Of a stretch of 64,000 nucleotides of DNA, positions 44,648 to 52,712 are shown in pieces (the first letter of the stretch is position 1; each line of letters opens with the position of its first letter). Source of the stretch: Flavivirga rizhaonensis (lineage in GTDB: Bacteria; Bacteroidota; Bacteroidia; Flavobacteriales; Flavobacteriaceae); assembly GCF_004791695.1 (NCBI RefSeq), contig NZ_SRSO01000011.1, forward strand, positions 62,001 through 126,000, read 5' to 3'. The notes under the pieces are model-generated. The model ran no database searches, was not told where the DNA came from, and was given only the letters and a program-made list of their open reading frames with translations. Position numbers and translations under genes: made by a program.

Positions 44648-46519
44648 ATGAGGAAAATTCTAACTGTATCGATATTTTGCATAGTTTGTTTTAAAGGCAT
44701 CGCCCAAAACGATAGTTTACTAAATCGTTTAGAGGAGGTAGTTATACAGGCTGATAAAAAATTGAAAAAATATTCGGTAGGTTATAAAGTTACTACCTTA
44801 AATGATTCTGTAATAGTTAGAAATACAGAGTCTTTCACATCGCTATTACGTTTTAACTCCCCTTTGTATTTAAGAGAATATGGGGCGGGAGGAACCAGTT
44901 CTGCTAGTTTTAGAGGTACTAGTTCATCTAACACTGCTGTGATTTGGAACGGCATTAATATTAATTCCATTAATAACGGTCAAACAGGATTTAACTCATT
45001 AACAGTAAGTTTATTTGATGCTATAGACATAAGAAGTGGAGGAGGAAGTTTAGAATATGGATCTGGAGCTGTTGGAGGTACGATACACTTAAATGATTAT
45101 TTACAATTTACAAACACTAAGCAAATTAAAAATCAATTAGTTGCTTCTCTTGGTAGTTTTGAAACTTACAGAGGTTTATATAAATTTAAATTCTCAAATT
45201 CTAAACTAGCTATCAACGCTGGTGTTTCTTATAATCAATCTGAAAACGATTATAAATTTTTAAATACAGATTTTAAAAATACAAATGGTGCTTACGAAAA
45301 CTTTGGATTCAATGTAAGTGCTGCGTATTTGCTAACAAATTTTTCTAAATTAAAATTTTACAGTGCTAATTATTTAGGTGAGAGGTTCTTTTCCGGTGAA
45401 TTACCAAACCCATTAGCGGCAAATGATAAGTATCAGGATTTTAGTCATAGAAACTTATTGATTTATACACATGAAAAATCAAGGTTAAGCCATGAAGCTA
45501 AACTTGCTTTTTTAACTCAGGAATACCGATATTTTGAAGATAAAACTTCAAGCACATTTAACTTTGGGAAGTCTAAACGTTACCTTGTTAATTATGATAT
45601 TTCTTATAGTTTTCCAAAGTTAAAAGCAATTGTAACGTCTCATTCGGAGTATGAATCTGTTTTTGGGAAAACAGATCAAATCTCAGAGAGAAACCGAAGA
45701 CAATTTTCTCAATCTATTATTTATAATCAAAATATCAATAGCTCAGTGTCTTTTAATACTAAGCTTAGAAAAGATTTTAATTCGGATTATGATGTTCCAT
45801 TTACTTATGCTTTAGGAGTAAAAGTAAAACCATTCAGGAACTTGTTTTTTAGAGCTAATGGCTCTAAAAATTATCGAGTACCCACTTACAATGATTTGTT
45901 TTGGCCGGGACAAGGAAATTTGGATTTAATACCCGAAACAGCTGTACAAGGAGAATTTGGAATTGGTTATAAAAACAATCAATTTTTAATAGATATAGGA
46001 ATATTCTACATAAACGCTAAAGATAAGATAGTTTGGACACCTGGAGGAGATCCTGACAGACCTGGTATTTGGGTGCCAATAAATCTATCAGAAGTAAATA
46101 ATAAAGGTTTAGAAGTGTCTTTAACATTTAATAAAACTTTTAATGAACATGCTATAAAGCTTAATATGAACTATAGTTATATTATAGCAACTGATAAAGC
46201 TACAGATAACCAGCTAATTTTTGTGCCTAAGCATTTATTTAACAGTAATCTGGTATATACTCATAAACGATTTAGTTTTTTTTATCAGCAGTTGCTTAAT
46301 GGAAAAGTGTATACCACAGAAAGTAATTCTAACGATTTTGTGATACCACATTACTTTGTGGCTAATACAGGATTGGAATATAAACTTATAAACCTTCAAC
46401 AAAAGCAATTAACAATAGGTCTTAAAGTCAATAATGTATTTAATAAATATTATGAAGTACAGCCAAGAAGACCTATGCCTAACAGAAATTTAAAATTTAA
46501 TATAAACTATAAATTCTAA
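44648..46519 (+). CDS. btuB: TonB-dependent vitamin B12 receptor
   Basis: A 623-residue outer-membrane receptor with signal peptide (IFCIVCFKGIAQ), TonB box region (LEEVVIQADK near 28-37), plug (LREYGAGGTSSASFRGTSSS near 77-96; VEYGSGAVGGTIHL-like GGTIHLND) and a barrel ending in LKFNINYKF. Length is close to that of BtuB (about 600) and it lacks the N-terminal STN and carboxypeptidase-like extensions of glycan receptors. The cobalamin riboswitch directly in front and the BtuG-like gene 3 bases behind fix its substrate as corrinoid. Confidence 0.94.
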   Translation: MRKILTVSIFCIVCFKGIAQNDSLLNRLEEVVIQADKKLKKYSVGYKVTTLNDSVIVRNTESFTSLLRFNSPLYLREYGAGGTSSASFRGTSSSNTAVIWNGININSINNGQTGFNSLTVSLFDAIDIRSGGGSLEYGSGAVGGTIHLNDYLQFTNTKQIKNQLVASLGSFETYRGLYKFKFSNSKLAINAGVSYNQSENDYKFLNTDFKNTNGAYENFGFNVSAAYLLTNFSKLKFYSANYLGERFFSGELPNPLAANDKYQDFSHRNLLIYTHEKSRLSHEAKLAFLTQEYRYFEDKTSSTFNFGKSKRYLVNYDISYSFPKLKAIVTSHSEYESVFGKTDQISERNRRQFSQSIIYNQNINSSVSFNTKLRKDFNSDYDVPFTYALGVKVKPFRNLFFRANGSKNYRVPTYNDLFWPGQGNLDLIPETAVQGEFGIGYKNNQFLIDIGIFYINAKDKIVWTPGGDPDRPGIWVPINLSEVNNKGLEVSLTFNKTFNEHAIKLNMNYSYIIATDKATDNQLIFVPKHLFNSNLVYTHKRFSFFYQQLLNGKVYTTESNSNDFVIPHYFVANTGLEYKLINLQQKQLTIGLKVNNVFNKYYEVQPRRPMPNRNLKFNINYKF

Positions 46520-46522
46520 TCA

Positions 46523-47590
46523 ATGAAAATCAGTAAATTAATATCTAAAGCCTTTATTTTAAGTGCATTATTTTTAGCATCTTGTAGTGATGATGATTCT
46601 CCGCAACAGCCAAAGGGAGATTATGAAAATGGTGTTTTAATTATAGGAGAAGGAAGTGGAGCAGGAACAGGCTCTGTATCTTTTATTTCAAATGATTTAA
46701 CGACAACCGAAAACCTTATTTATAAAAAAGTAAATGCTACCGAATTAGGTCTTTATTTGCAATCTATAACTTTTGATAATGATAGAGCTTTTATTGTTGT
46801 AGACAATGCTAATACAATTACTGTTGTAGATAGGTATACTTTTGAAGATGATGCTACTATTACAACAGGGTTAGAAACTCCAAGATATATGGCGATTGTT
46901 GGTAACAAAGGTTATGTGACCAATTGGGGATCAACATCAGATGAAACAGACGATTTTATTGCTATTGTAGATTTAAACACTTTTTCGGTAGATAATACGA
47001 TATCAGTAGGGAATGGTCCTGAGAGAATTGTTGCCAAAGATGGCAAATTATATGTGTCTCATAAAGGAGGGTTTACAAATAATAATGTTATTTCTGTAAT
47101 AGATATTGCATCTGAAAACGTACAAGAGGTTACCGTAAAAGATAAGCCAGATGAATTACTTTTTAATAGTTCTGGAAACTTAGTTGTTTTATCTGAAGGA
47201 AGAACATTATACGATGCAAATTGGAATGTTACAGGTAATACTTTAGGAAGTATTTCAACAATTAATACAAGCTCATTGACAGTATCTACAGAACTAAATT
47301 TTGCAGATGGTGAACACCCCTCATTAATGGTATTAGACAATGCTACACTGTACTATGAATTAGGAGGAAAGGTATATTCAATTGCAGAAGATGCCTCTGC
47401 ATTATCTTCTACACCAATTGTAGAGTCTCAAGGGTATTTATATGGAATGGAAGTGGAGAACGATAAAATATATTTATTAGATGCCAGTTTTACAGATTTA
47501 AGTGAACTGAACATTTATGATTTAATAACTAAAAATAAGATAGATACAAAATCTGTGGCTTTAGGAGCTTCTAAAATTTATTTTAATTAA
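46523..47590 (+). CDS. btuG: Surface beta-propeller lipoprotein, BtuG-like B12 binder
   Basis: A 355-residue lipoprotein (lipobox LFLASC, Cys21) followed by an Asp-rich linker and a YncE-type seven-blade propeller: VVDNANTITVVDRYTFED, IVDLNTFSVDNTISVGNGPE, VIDIASENVQEVTV. Known: in Bacteroides, BtuG is a surface lipoprotein propeller, coded beside BtuB, that binds cobalamin very tightly and closes over the receptor. Same fold, anchor, position and riboswitch control here support the assignment; sequence identity to BtuG was not tested. The start codon is 3 bases after the btuB stop. A terminator follows. Confidence 0.8.
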   Translation: MKISKLISKAFILSALFLASCSDDDSPQQPKGDYENGVLIIGEGSGAGTGSVSFISNDLTTTENLIYKKVNATELGLYLQSITFDNDRAFIVVDNANTITVVDRYTFEDDATITTGLETPRYMAIVGNKGYVTNWGSTSDETDDFIAIVDLNTFSVDNTISVGNGPERIVAKDGKLYVSHKGGFTNNNVISVIDIASENVQEVTVKDKPDELLFNSSGNLVVLSEGRTLYDANWNVTGNTLGSISTINTSSLTVSTELNFADGEHPSLMVLDNATLYYELGGKVYSIAEDASALSSTPIVESQGYLYGMEVENDKIYLLDASFTDLSELNIYDLITKNKIDTKSVALGASKIYFN

Positions 47591-47626
47591 GGGATTTATC
47601 TACCTTAAATTCATATCTACTTTATT

Positions 47627-47654
47627 AAATGCTGCTTTTTAGCGGCATTTTTTA
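47627..47654 (+). terminator. Terminator of the btuB-btuG transcript
   Basis: Stem AAATGCTGC/GCGGCATTT (one G-T pair) with T-rich loop and trailing T run, 37 bases after the stop of the propeller gene. Confidence 0.85.
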
Positions 47655-47735
47655 TTTAAGTTTCTGTTTTTACAAAAAGAAGTTCAACACAGGCACGGGA
47701 ATGATAATTTTAATGGAAACCTAATTATAAAATAA

Positions 47736-48458
47736 CTAGGAACTTTTTGAAATTAAATCACAATACCACACACCATATTTATCAGATTTACAGATGGAGT
47801 CATCTGTTTTTGGAGTGTTATATTCCCGATATACTTTTTCACCTATAGTAAACTCAATGGCTTTATTGAAGATAGGGCCATCAAAACAAAAGGTATGAAA
47901 TTCACCATTTTCCCCACACGGATCTACGCCTTCTGGTAAGTTATCAATAAAATGTTTGTCTATAACTGTACCCACAAAATCTTCGCTAAAATATTTAGAA
48001 TTCGCACAAACAATAATCGTTTTAAAGCCTAAATCTAAAAATTCATGAATGAGTTCTTTGGTATTTCGTTTCCAAATAGGAAATACAGCCTTTAAACCTA
48101 TTTCTGCTAATTGGTTTTCACGATAAGTTTTTAAATCTTCAAGAAAAATATCACCAAAGGCACTGTGTGTAAAACCATCATCTTTTAATCGCGTAACAAT
48201 ATCTGTCATTTTTTGCTCATAGATCTCCATATTAGGCATTTCGGGCAATTCAATAAGACTTGATTTTATATTTAAAGCATTGGTTTGTGCTAGTAATAAT
48301 TCTTTTCTAAGCCCATGCATAGACACTCGATTATAATGACTATTTATAGTAGTAATTAGTTCTTCAACAGAATAGCGGTCATCTTGCAATAAATGATAAA
48401 GTGCCAATGCAGAGTCTTTTCCAGAGCTCCAATTAAAATAGGTTTTTGTTTTATTCAA
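47736..48458 (-). CDS. DUF71/COG2102 PP-loop ATPase, likely B12-salvage type
   Basis: The PP-loop is TYFNWSSGKDSALALYHLL near the N-terminus; SMHGLRKELLLAQTNAL and AFGDIFLEDLKTYRENQL, then GVDPCGENGEFHTFCFDGPIF, are the diagnostic COG2102 blocks (the eukaryotic relative is diphthine-ammonia ligase). Bacteria lack diphthamide; comparative genomics has assigned the bacterial branch near B12 genes to B12 salvage. The location beside btuB-btuG fits. I place the start at TTG 48458, 1 base after the peptidase stop; an ATG at 48506 would overlap the peptidase gene by 47 bases and add 16 residues unlike the family. Confidence 0.82.
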   Translation of the reverse strand: MNKTKTYFNWSSGKDSALALYHLLQDDRYSVEELITTINSHYNRVSMHGLRKELLLAQTNALNIKSSLIELPEMPNMEIYEQKMTDIVTRLKDDGFTHSAFGDIFLEDLKTYRENQLAEIGLKAVFPIWKRNTKELIHEFLDLGFKTIIVCANSKYFSEDFVGTVIDKHFIDNLPEGVDPCGENGEFHTFCFDGPIFNKAIEFTIGEKVYREYNTPKTDDSICKSDKYGVWYCDLISKSS

Positions 48459-48459
48459 A

Positions 48460-49929
48460 TTATAGTCCTGCAGGAAGTTTTTTGTCTGTGTACATGTTTT
48501 TTGCAAATGGAAGTAAATCTTTACTGTCCTCTAAGAAATCAACAGACCTAGTTTTTTTATTGATTGAACGTCCAGTACCAGTTATTTTAGCTATTGCAGC
48601 AGCAAGGAGTGGTTCACTAATATTACCTAAAACACCCAAATTATTTATGTCTTCCGGTAAGACATTCCCCGTTTCTGGTGAAAGACCATCAAAATAATCG
48701 GTTACACCATCAATATTTAAAGATTTAAATATTAATGGTTGCATGGCATATGTATGACTTGGGTTAGCTCCATTACGTCTAAAGTTAGGAGAATCATATA
48801 ATGTTGTTGATGCTTGATATTTGCCAGATGTTGTTGTTCCAATTTGTACGACATCAATATAAGGGTCTAAAGAATTAATAACCAGTTCGCTGGCAGAAGC
48901 ACTGCTACGACTGGTTAATATGTAAACCTTATTAAGATTTAAGCTATTTAAAGGTGTACCTTCATTATTATTTATAAACCGATTGATCAGTGCCTCTGGG
49001 TCTTCACTTTCAAAAGCTTGTTGTAATTCATCATTCCATTGTTCGGTACTAAAAACATCTCCATTAAATTGTCCAGTAATTAAACTGGATAACATAATAG
49101 CTGTATAGACAGATCCGCCAGGGTTATAACGTAAATCAAGAACTAGCTCTGTTGCATTAGCATTTTTAAATACACCAAAAGTATCATTTAATTCGGCGTT
49201 AAATTGTTCGGTTCCTGTAAAGCCGTTATACATTAAATAAGCAACTTTTGTTCCAGCAACATCTAATACGTTGTTAATAAAAATCGGGTTTTCTGTATAT
49301 TGAGATTTTGATAACGAAACACTTTGAGAACTTTCGGTTATAGAATCGTCGTTTATGTTATCGGGAGTGTTATTATCATTGTAATTTCCTAGATTAACAA
49401 TATAGTTGTTCTGGTCTAAAAGAGATCTATAATTAGTAGTCGTAAGTTGTGTGCCATTAATTCCATAAAAAATATCACCTCGCGTTACACCTTTTGCAGC
49501 CGCATCAGTATTAGGTAGAACGTAGGTTACATATCCATAAATATTAGTGTCTGTTGAGGAAAATCGAAACGTTTTATACTCCATACCATTACTGGTTGAT
49601 ATACCGCTAAAAAATTGCTCCAAAGCAATATAGTCATCAACAATCCAACTAAACCTATCTACGGTTTGTCTTTGATATATTAAACTTTCAAATAGATTTT
49701 CAGGTTTAGAAAAACTATTCAAATAACTATTATAATCATTATCACTAGAAAATCTGTTATTAGCAAGATCTGGCGTATTCTCTTTATAAAGATAAAAAGT
49801 GTTCATCCCTTTCCAAACAAAATCATTTATGTCACTTGTAGAAATAGGGGTGTCATCGTCATCTTCAAAACAACTTATTGTTAAAAAGGCAAGCGTAAGT
49901 ATTAGAATTAGGGCTTTAAAATATTTCAT
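48460..49929 (-). CDS. S41 family (C-terminal processing-like) peptidase, lipoprotein
   Basis: A 489-residue lipoprotein (lipobox LTISC, Cys20). A PDZ-like part is visible near 145-175 (LPNTDAAAKGVTRGDIFYGI), then the S41 protease core: VAYLMYNGFTG, ELVLDLRYNPGGSVYTAIML and VYILTSRSSASASELVINSL, in which the Ser of SASE is the nucleophile. It degrades or trims proteins in the periplasm or outer membrane. It directly precedes the DUF71 gene with stop and start almost touching, although a functional tie is not obvious. Confidence 0.9.
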   Translation of the reverse strand: MKYFKALILILTLAFLTISCFEDDDDTPISTSDINDFVWKGMNTFYLYKENTPDLANNRFSSDNDYNSYLNSFSKPENLFESLIYQRQTVDRFSWIVDDYIALEQFFSGISTSNGMEYKTFRFSSTDTNIYGYVTYVLPNTDAAAKGVTRGDIFYGINGTQLTTTNYRSLLDQNNYIVNLGNYNDNNTPDNINDDSITESSQSVSLSKSQYTENPIFINNVLDVAGTKVAYLMYNGFTGTEQFNAELNDTFGVFKNANATELVLDLRYNPGGSVYTAIMLSSLITGQFNGDVFSTEQWNDELQQAFESEDPEALINRFINNNEGTPLNSLNLNKVYILTSRSSASASELVINSLDPYIDVVQIGTTTSGKYQASTTLYDSPNFRRNGANPSHTYAMQPLIFKSLNIDGVTDYFDGLSPETGNVLPEDINNLGVLGNISEPLLAAAIAKITGTGRSINKKTRSVDFLEDSKDLLPFAKNMYTDKKLPAGL

Positions 49930-50115
49930 TGCGGTTTTTTTTATAAACGTTTAGTCTTTAAAACCCTAAATTTACTTACATTATTATGTAATTAAAAATA
50001 TTTTGTAACAAAAAAGAAAGTAAGTCGTCGTAATATCAAATAGCAGAAATAGAGCAACTTCCCCTTTTTTGGGAAATGTATTAAAGACAAAGGAGCTAAC
50101 TAAACCAAACCATCA

Positions 50116-50625
50116 ATGACTCAAGTAGAGTTTTTAAATATTGTAATGCCTTTTAAAGATAAAGTCTTTCGTTTAGCAAAACGATTGCTAGTGTCTACAG
50201 AGGAAGCCGAAGATGCCACCCAAGAGGTTTTGTTGAAGCTATGGAACAATAAAAAGAAGATGCATGAGTATAAAAATGTTGAGGCTTTTTCTATGACAAT
50301 GACTAAGAATTTTTGTTTTGATAAATTAAAATCTAAGCAAGCTCAGAATTTAAAAATTGTACATAGTAATTATGAAGATGGAAATACGCCGTTACAAAAA
50401 CAAGTTGAATTAAATGATAGTGTAGATTGGGTTTCAAAAATTATTGAGGAATTGCCCGAACAGCAAAGAATGATTATTCAATTACGAGATATAGAAGAAT
50501 ACGATTTTGATGAGATTGCAAAAATGCTGGATATGAATAATACAGCAGTACGCGTAAACTTATCGAGAGCAAGAAAAACAATAAGAGAAAAATTAACTAA
50601 TACACATAATTATGGTATTAAATAA
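50116..50625 (+). CDS. ECF-family RNA polymerase sigma factor
   Basis: A 169-residue sigma-70 protein. Region 2: STEEAEDATQEVLLKLWNN near residues 27-45 and EAFSMTMTKNFCFDKLKS; region 4: LPEQQRMIIQLRDIEEYDFD and IAKMLDMNNTAVRVNLSRAR with the helix-turn-helix. It heads an operon with a membrane anti-sigma-like protein (14-base overlap) and two DUF4252 proteins, a common flavobacterial arrangement. The regulon is unknown. Confidence 0.9.
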   Translation: MTQVEFLNIVMPFKDKVFRLAKRLLVSTEEAEDATQEVLLKLWNNKKKMHEYKNVEAFSMTMTKNFCFDKLKSKQAQNLKIVHSNYEDGNTPLQKQVELNDSVDWVSKIIEELPEQQRMIIQLRDIEEYDFDEIAKMLDMNNTAVRVNLSRARKTIREKLTNTHNYGIK

Positions 50626-51097
50626 TATAGAAGACTTACTCGAAAAATACGAGAACGGTGAAACAACACTAAAAGAAGAGCAGCAGTTAAAACACTATTT
50701 TTCGCAAGAAACTTTAGAGCCACATTTAGAAATGTATAAACCCATGTTTACGTATTTTTTGGGAAACCAACAAGAACAATTTACTAAGGACTTACCATTA
50801 AAAACTACACGTACTTTTAATTACAAATGGATTTCTGTCGCTGCAGTAGCTGTTCTTATGTTAGGGTTTTATTTAAAAGAACCAATAGTTGCTTCGTATG
50901 AAGAATACGCATACGGGACTTTTAATAAACCTGAAAAAGCTCTTGACGAGGTAACAAAGTCGCTAGCTATGATTTCAAGTCATTTTAATAAGGGAACGTC
51001 TACTGTAAATTACCTAAGTGAAGTAAAAAAAGGTACAGCTACACTTGATTACCTTAATGAAATTGAAAACACCACAAGTATAATTTTTAAAAATTAA
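50612..51097 (+). CDS. Putative membrane anti-sigma factor
   Basis: A 161-residue protein: helical cytoplasmic N-terminus (LLEKYENGETTLKEEQQLKH), a single membrane span near residues 73-87 (ISVAAVAVLMLGFYL) and a periplasmic tail with two similar pieces, STVNYLSEVKKGTA and ATLDYLNEIENTTS. The N-terminal motif resembles that of other Bacteroidota anti-sigma proteins, and the start lies inside the sigma gene's end. It is most likely the partner of the preceding sigma factor. Confidence 0.75.
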   Translation: MVLNNIEDLLEKYENGETTLKEEQQLKHYFSQETLEPHLEMYKPMFTYFLGNQQEQFTKDLPLKTTRTFNYKWISVAAVAVLMLGFYLKEPIVASYEEYAYGTFNKPEKALDEVTKSLAMISSHFNKGTSTVNYLSEVKKGTATLDYLNEIENTTSIIFKN

Positions 51098-51141
51098 AAA
51101 CGAAAAAAATGAAAACAATAATAAATTTAAAAAAAGAAAAA

Positions 51142-51702
51142 ATGAATAAGAAAGCAATTGTATTTATACTGGCATTAATGCTATTACCAATAGTAGGGAT
51201 GGCACAAAATATTTTTGATAAGTATAGCGATAACTCTAATGTGACTTATGTGTCCATTAAGCCTAAAATGTTTCAAATGATTGCAAAAGCAGGTATTGAT
51301 ACAAGCGATCCAGAAGCTAAAGCGTTTATGGATATGATAAAAAGTATTACTAGTTTTAAAACTATAGTAACAGATAAAAAAGAAATATCTGCAGATATTC
51401 AAAAATGGGTTAGGTCTCGCTCAAGTTCTTTAGAAGAATTAATGGAGGTTAAGGATGATGGAACCGAAGTGAAATTTTATGTTAAAGAAGGTAAAGATGC
51501 AGACCATGTAAAAGAACTTTTAATCTTCGTAAACGGCATAGATAAAGCTATGAAAGGAAAAGGCGTTGAGATTAACGGAGAAAACAGAAAAATTGAAACG
51601 GTTGTAGTATCACTTACAGGAGATATAGATTTAAATGAAATCTCTAAGCTTACAGATAAAATGAATATACCAGGAGGTAAACATTTAGAAAAAAAGAAAT
51701 AA
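51142..51702 (+). CDS. DUF4252 exported protein
   Basis: Starting at ATG 51142 (the in-frame ATG at 51109 adds 11 residues before the signal), a protein of about 186 residues with signal peptide ending MAQ. Family blocks include NVTYVSIKPKMFQMIAKAG, IKSITSFKTIV and HVKELLIFVNG. DUF4252 proteins are found in Bacteroidota next to ECF sigma/anti-sigma pairs, as here; function is not known. The C-terminal ISKLTDKMNIPGGKHLEKK motif is also present in relatives. Confidence 0.82.
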   Translation: MNKKAIVFILALMLLPIVGMAQNIFDKYSDNSNVTYVSIKPKMFQMIAKAGIDTSDPEAKAFMDMIKSITSFKTIVTDKKEISADIQKWVRSRSSSLEELMEVKDDGTEVKFYVKEGKDADHVKELLIFVNGIDKAMKGKGVEINGENRKIETVVVSLTGDIDLNEISKLTDKMNIPGGKHLEKKK

Positions 51703-51720
51703 AGAACAATCATCAATCAT

Positions 51721-51776
51721 GTAATTCACCTACCTAAGATCTCATATTTACTAAGATCTTAGGTAGTTAAATTACA
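51721..51776. promoter_or_regulatory. Long inverted repeat between the two DUF4252 genes
   Basis: Perfect 13-bp stem CTACCTAAGATCT/AGATCTTAGGTAG (51730-51766) around an 11-base loop, extended outward by GTAATT/AAATTAC. There is no T run after it. It may attenuate or end transcription between the paired genes or be an mRNA-processing structure. Confidence 0.6.
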
Positions 51777-51810
51777 TCTGGAAAATCAATCATATATAAT
51801 AAATAAACAG

Positions 51811-52353
51811 ATGAAACGAACAATCAAATATACATTTTACATTTTATTTGCTGCAGTTCTTTTGGTAAGCTGTGCTAGTAGCGGAAGCTTGCAAAGTTAT
51901 TTTGTAGACAATCAGGAAGCATCAAATTTTATTTCACAAGACTTCCCTTTATCAATGGTGAAATTGGATAAATCTAATTTTACAGAAGAACAAAATGAGG
52001 CATATAACTCTGTAAGTAAATTAAACTTCTTAGGTTATAAAGCCAATGGAAATAATGACTTGACTTTAAAAGCAGAAATAAAAAAAGTGAAAGCTATTTT
52101 AAGTGACTCTAAGTATAACGATCTTATGGAGTTTAGTGATAAAGGAAGAAAAGTTATTGTAAAGTATATTGGTACTGATGATGAAGCTGATGAAGTTATT
52201 GTTTTTGGAAGTGCGAAAGAGCTAGGTTTTGGTATTATTCGCATCCTAGGTGATGATATGAGTCCTGATAAAATGTCGACTCTGTTTGTTGCATTACAAA
52301 AAGCAAAGGTTGATGAAAGTCAACTACAAGATATTATGAACTTCTTTAAATAA
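51811..52353 (+). CDS. DUF4252 lipoprotein
   Basis: A 180-residue lipoprotein (lipobox VLLVSC, Cys21) of the same family as the preceding gene: DFPLSMVKLDKSNFTEEQNE, YNSVSKLNFLGYKANGNNDL and ELGFGIIRILGDDMSPDKM. The two DUF4252 proteins, one soluble and one lipid-anchored, are separated by a strong inverted repeat and are probably paralogues. Function unknown. Confidence 0.8.
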   Translation: MKRTIKYTFYILFAAVLLVSCASSGSLQSYFVDNQEASNFISQDFPLSMVKLDKSNFTEEQNEAYNSVSKLNFLGYKANGNNDLTLKAEIKKVKAILSDSKYNDLMEFSDKGRKVIVKYIGTDDEADEVIVFGSAKELGFGIIRILGDDMSPDKMSTLFVALQKAKVDESQLQDIMNFFK

Positions 52354-52451
52354 ATTATAGTCATGTTAATTAAAAAAAATCTTTGGGATTTGTCTCGGGA
52401 TTTTGATTCCTTTTAAAGATTTTCACTCTCGTAAATACGAGAAAACAAAAA

Positions 52452-52511
52452 GAGGTTGTCTAAAAAGTATCATTCTGAATGATAAAAAAATAGCACTTTT
52501 TAAACAGCCTC
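52452..52511. repeat. Short (internally deleted) copy of the palindromic repeat
   Basis: A 60-bp element with ends GAGGTTGTCTAAAAAGT and CACTTTTTAAACAGCCTC, the same terminal inverted repeats as at 23584 and 24292, but with only ATCATTCTGAATGAT and an A-run between. The last codons and stop of the small membrane protein gene (52500-52502) are inside its right arm. Just before it (52420-52446) is a small hairpin CTCGT/ACGAG. Confidence 0.75.
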
Positions 52512-52709
52512 TTCTTTATTTTGATTTTCCAGTTCTTCTTTCGGATTCAATTTTGAATAAAATAAATTAATAACAATCATTAAAAATATGATTGTAAGAA
52601 TGGTTAAAACAATAAAATTTTTTAAGACATCTAATATACCAGCAACCAAAAGACCACCAACCATAAGACCACAGAGTAATAGAGATTGTTTATCGGTTAG
52701 CATACTCAT
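52500..52709 (-). CDS. Small two-helix membrane protein
   Basis: A 69-residue protein with two hydrophobic helices (SLLLCGLMVGGLLVAGILD and FIVLTILTIIFLMIVINLF) and a charged C-terminal tail (NPKEELENQNKEEAV). The last residues and the stop codon are supplied by the palindromic repeat, so the original C-terminus may have differed. It starts 3 bases after the purB stop and is probably cotranscribed with it. Family not recognised. Confidence 0.6.
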   Translation of the reverse strand: MSMLTDKQSLLLCGLMVGGLLVAGILDVLKNFIVLTILTIIFLMIVINLFYSKLNPKEELENQNKEEAV

Positions 52710-52712
52710 AAT

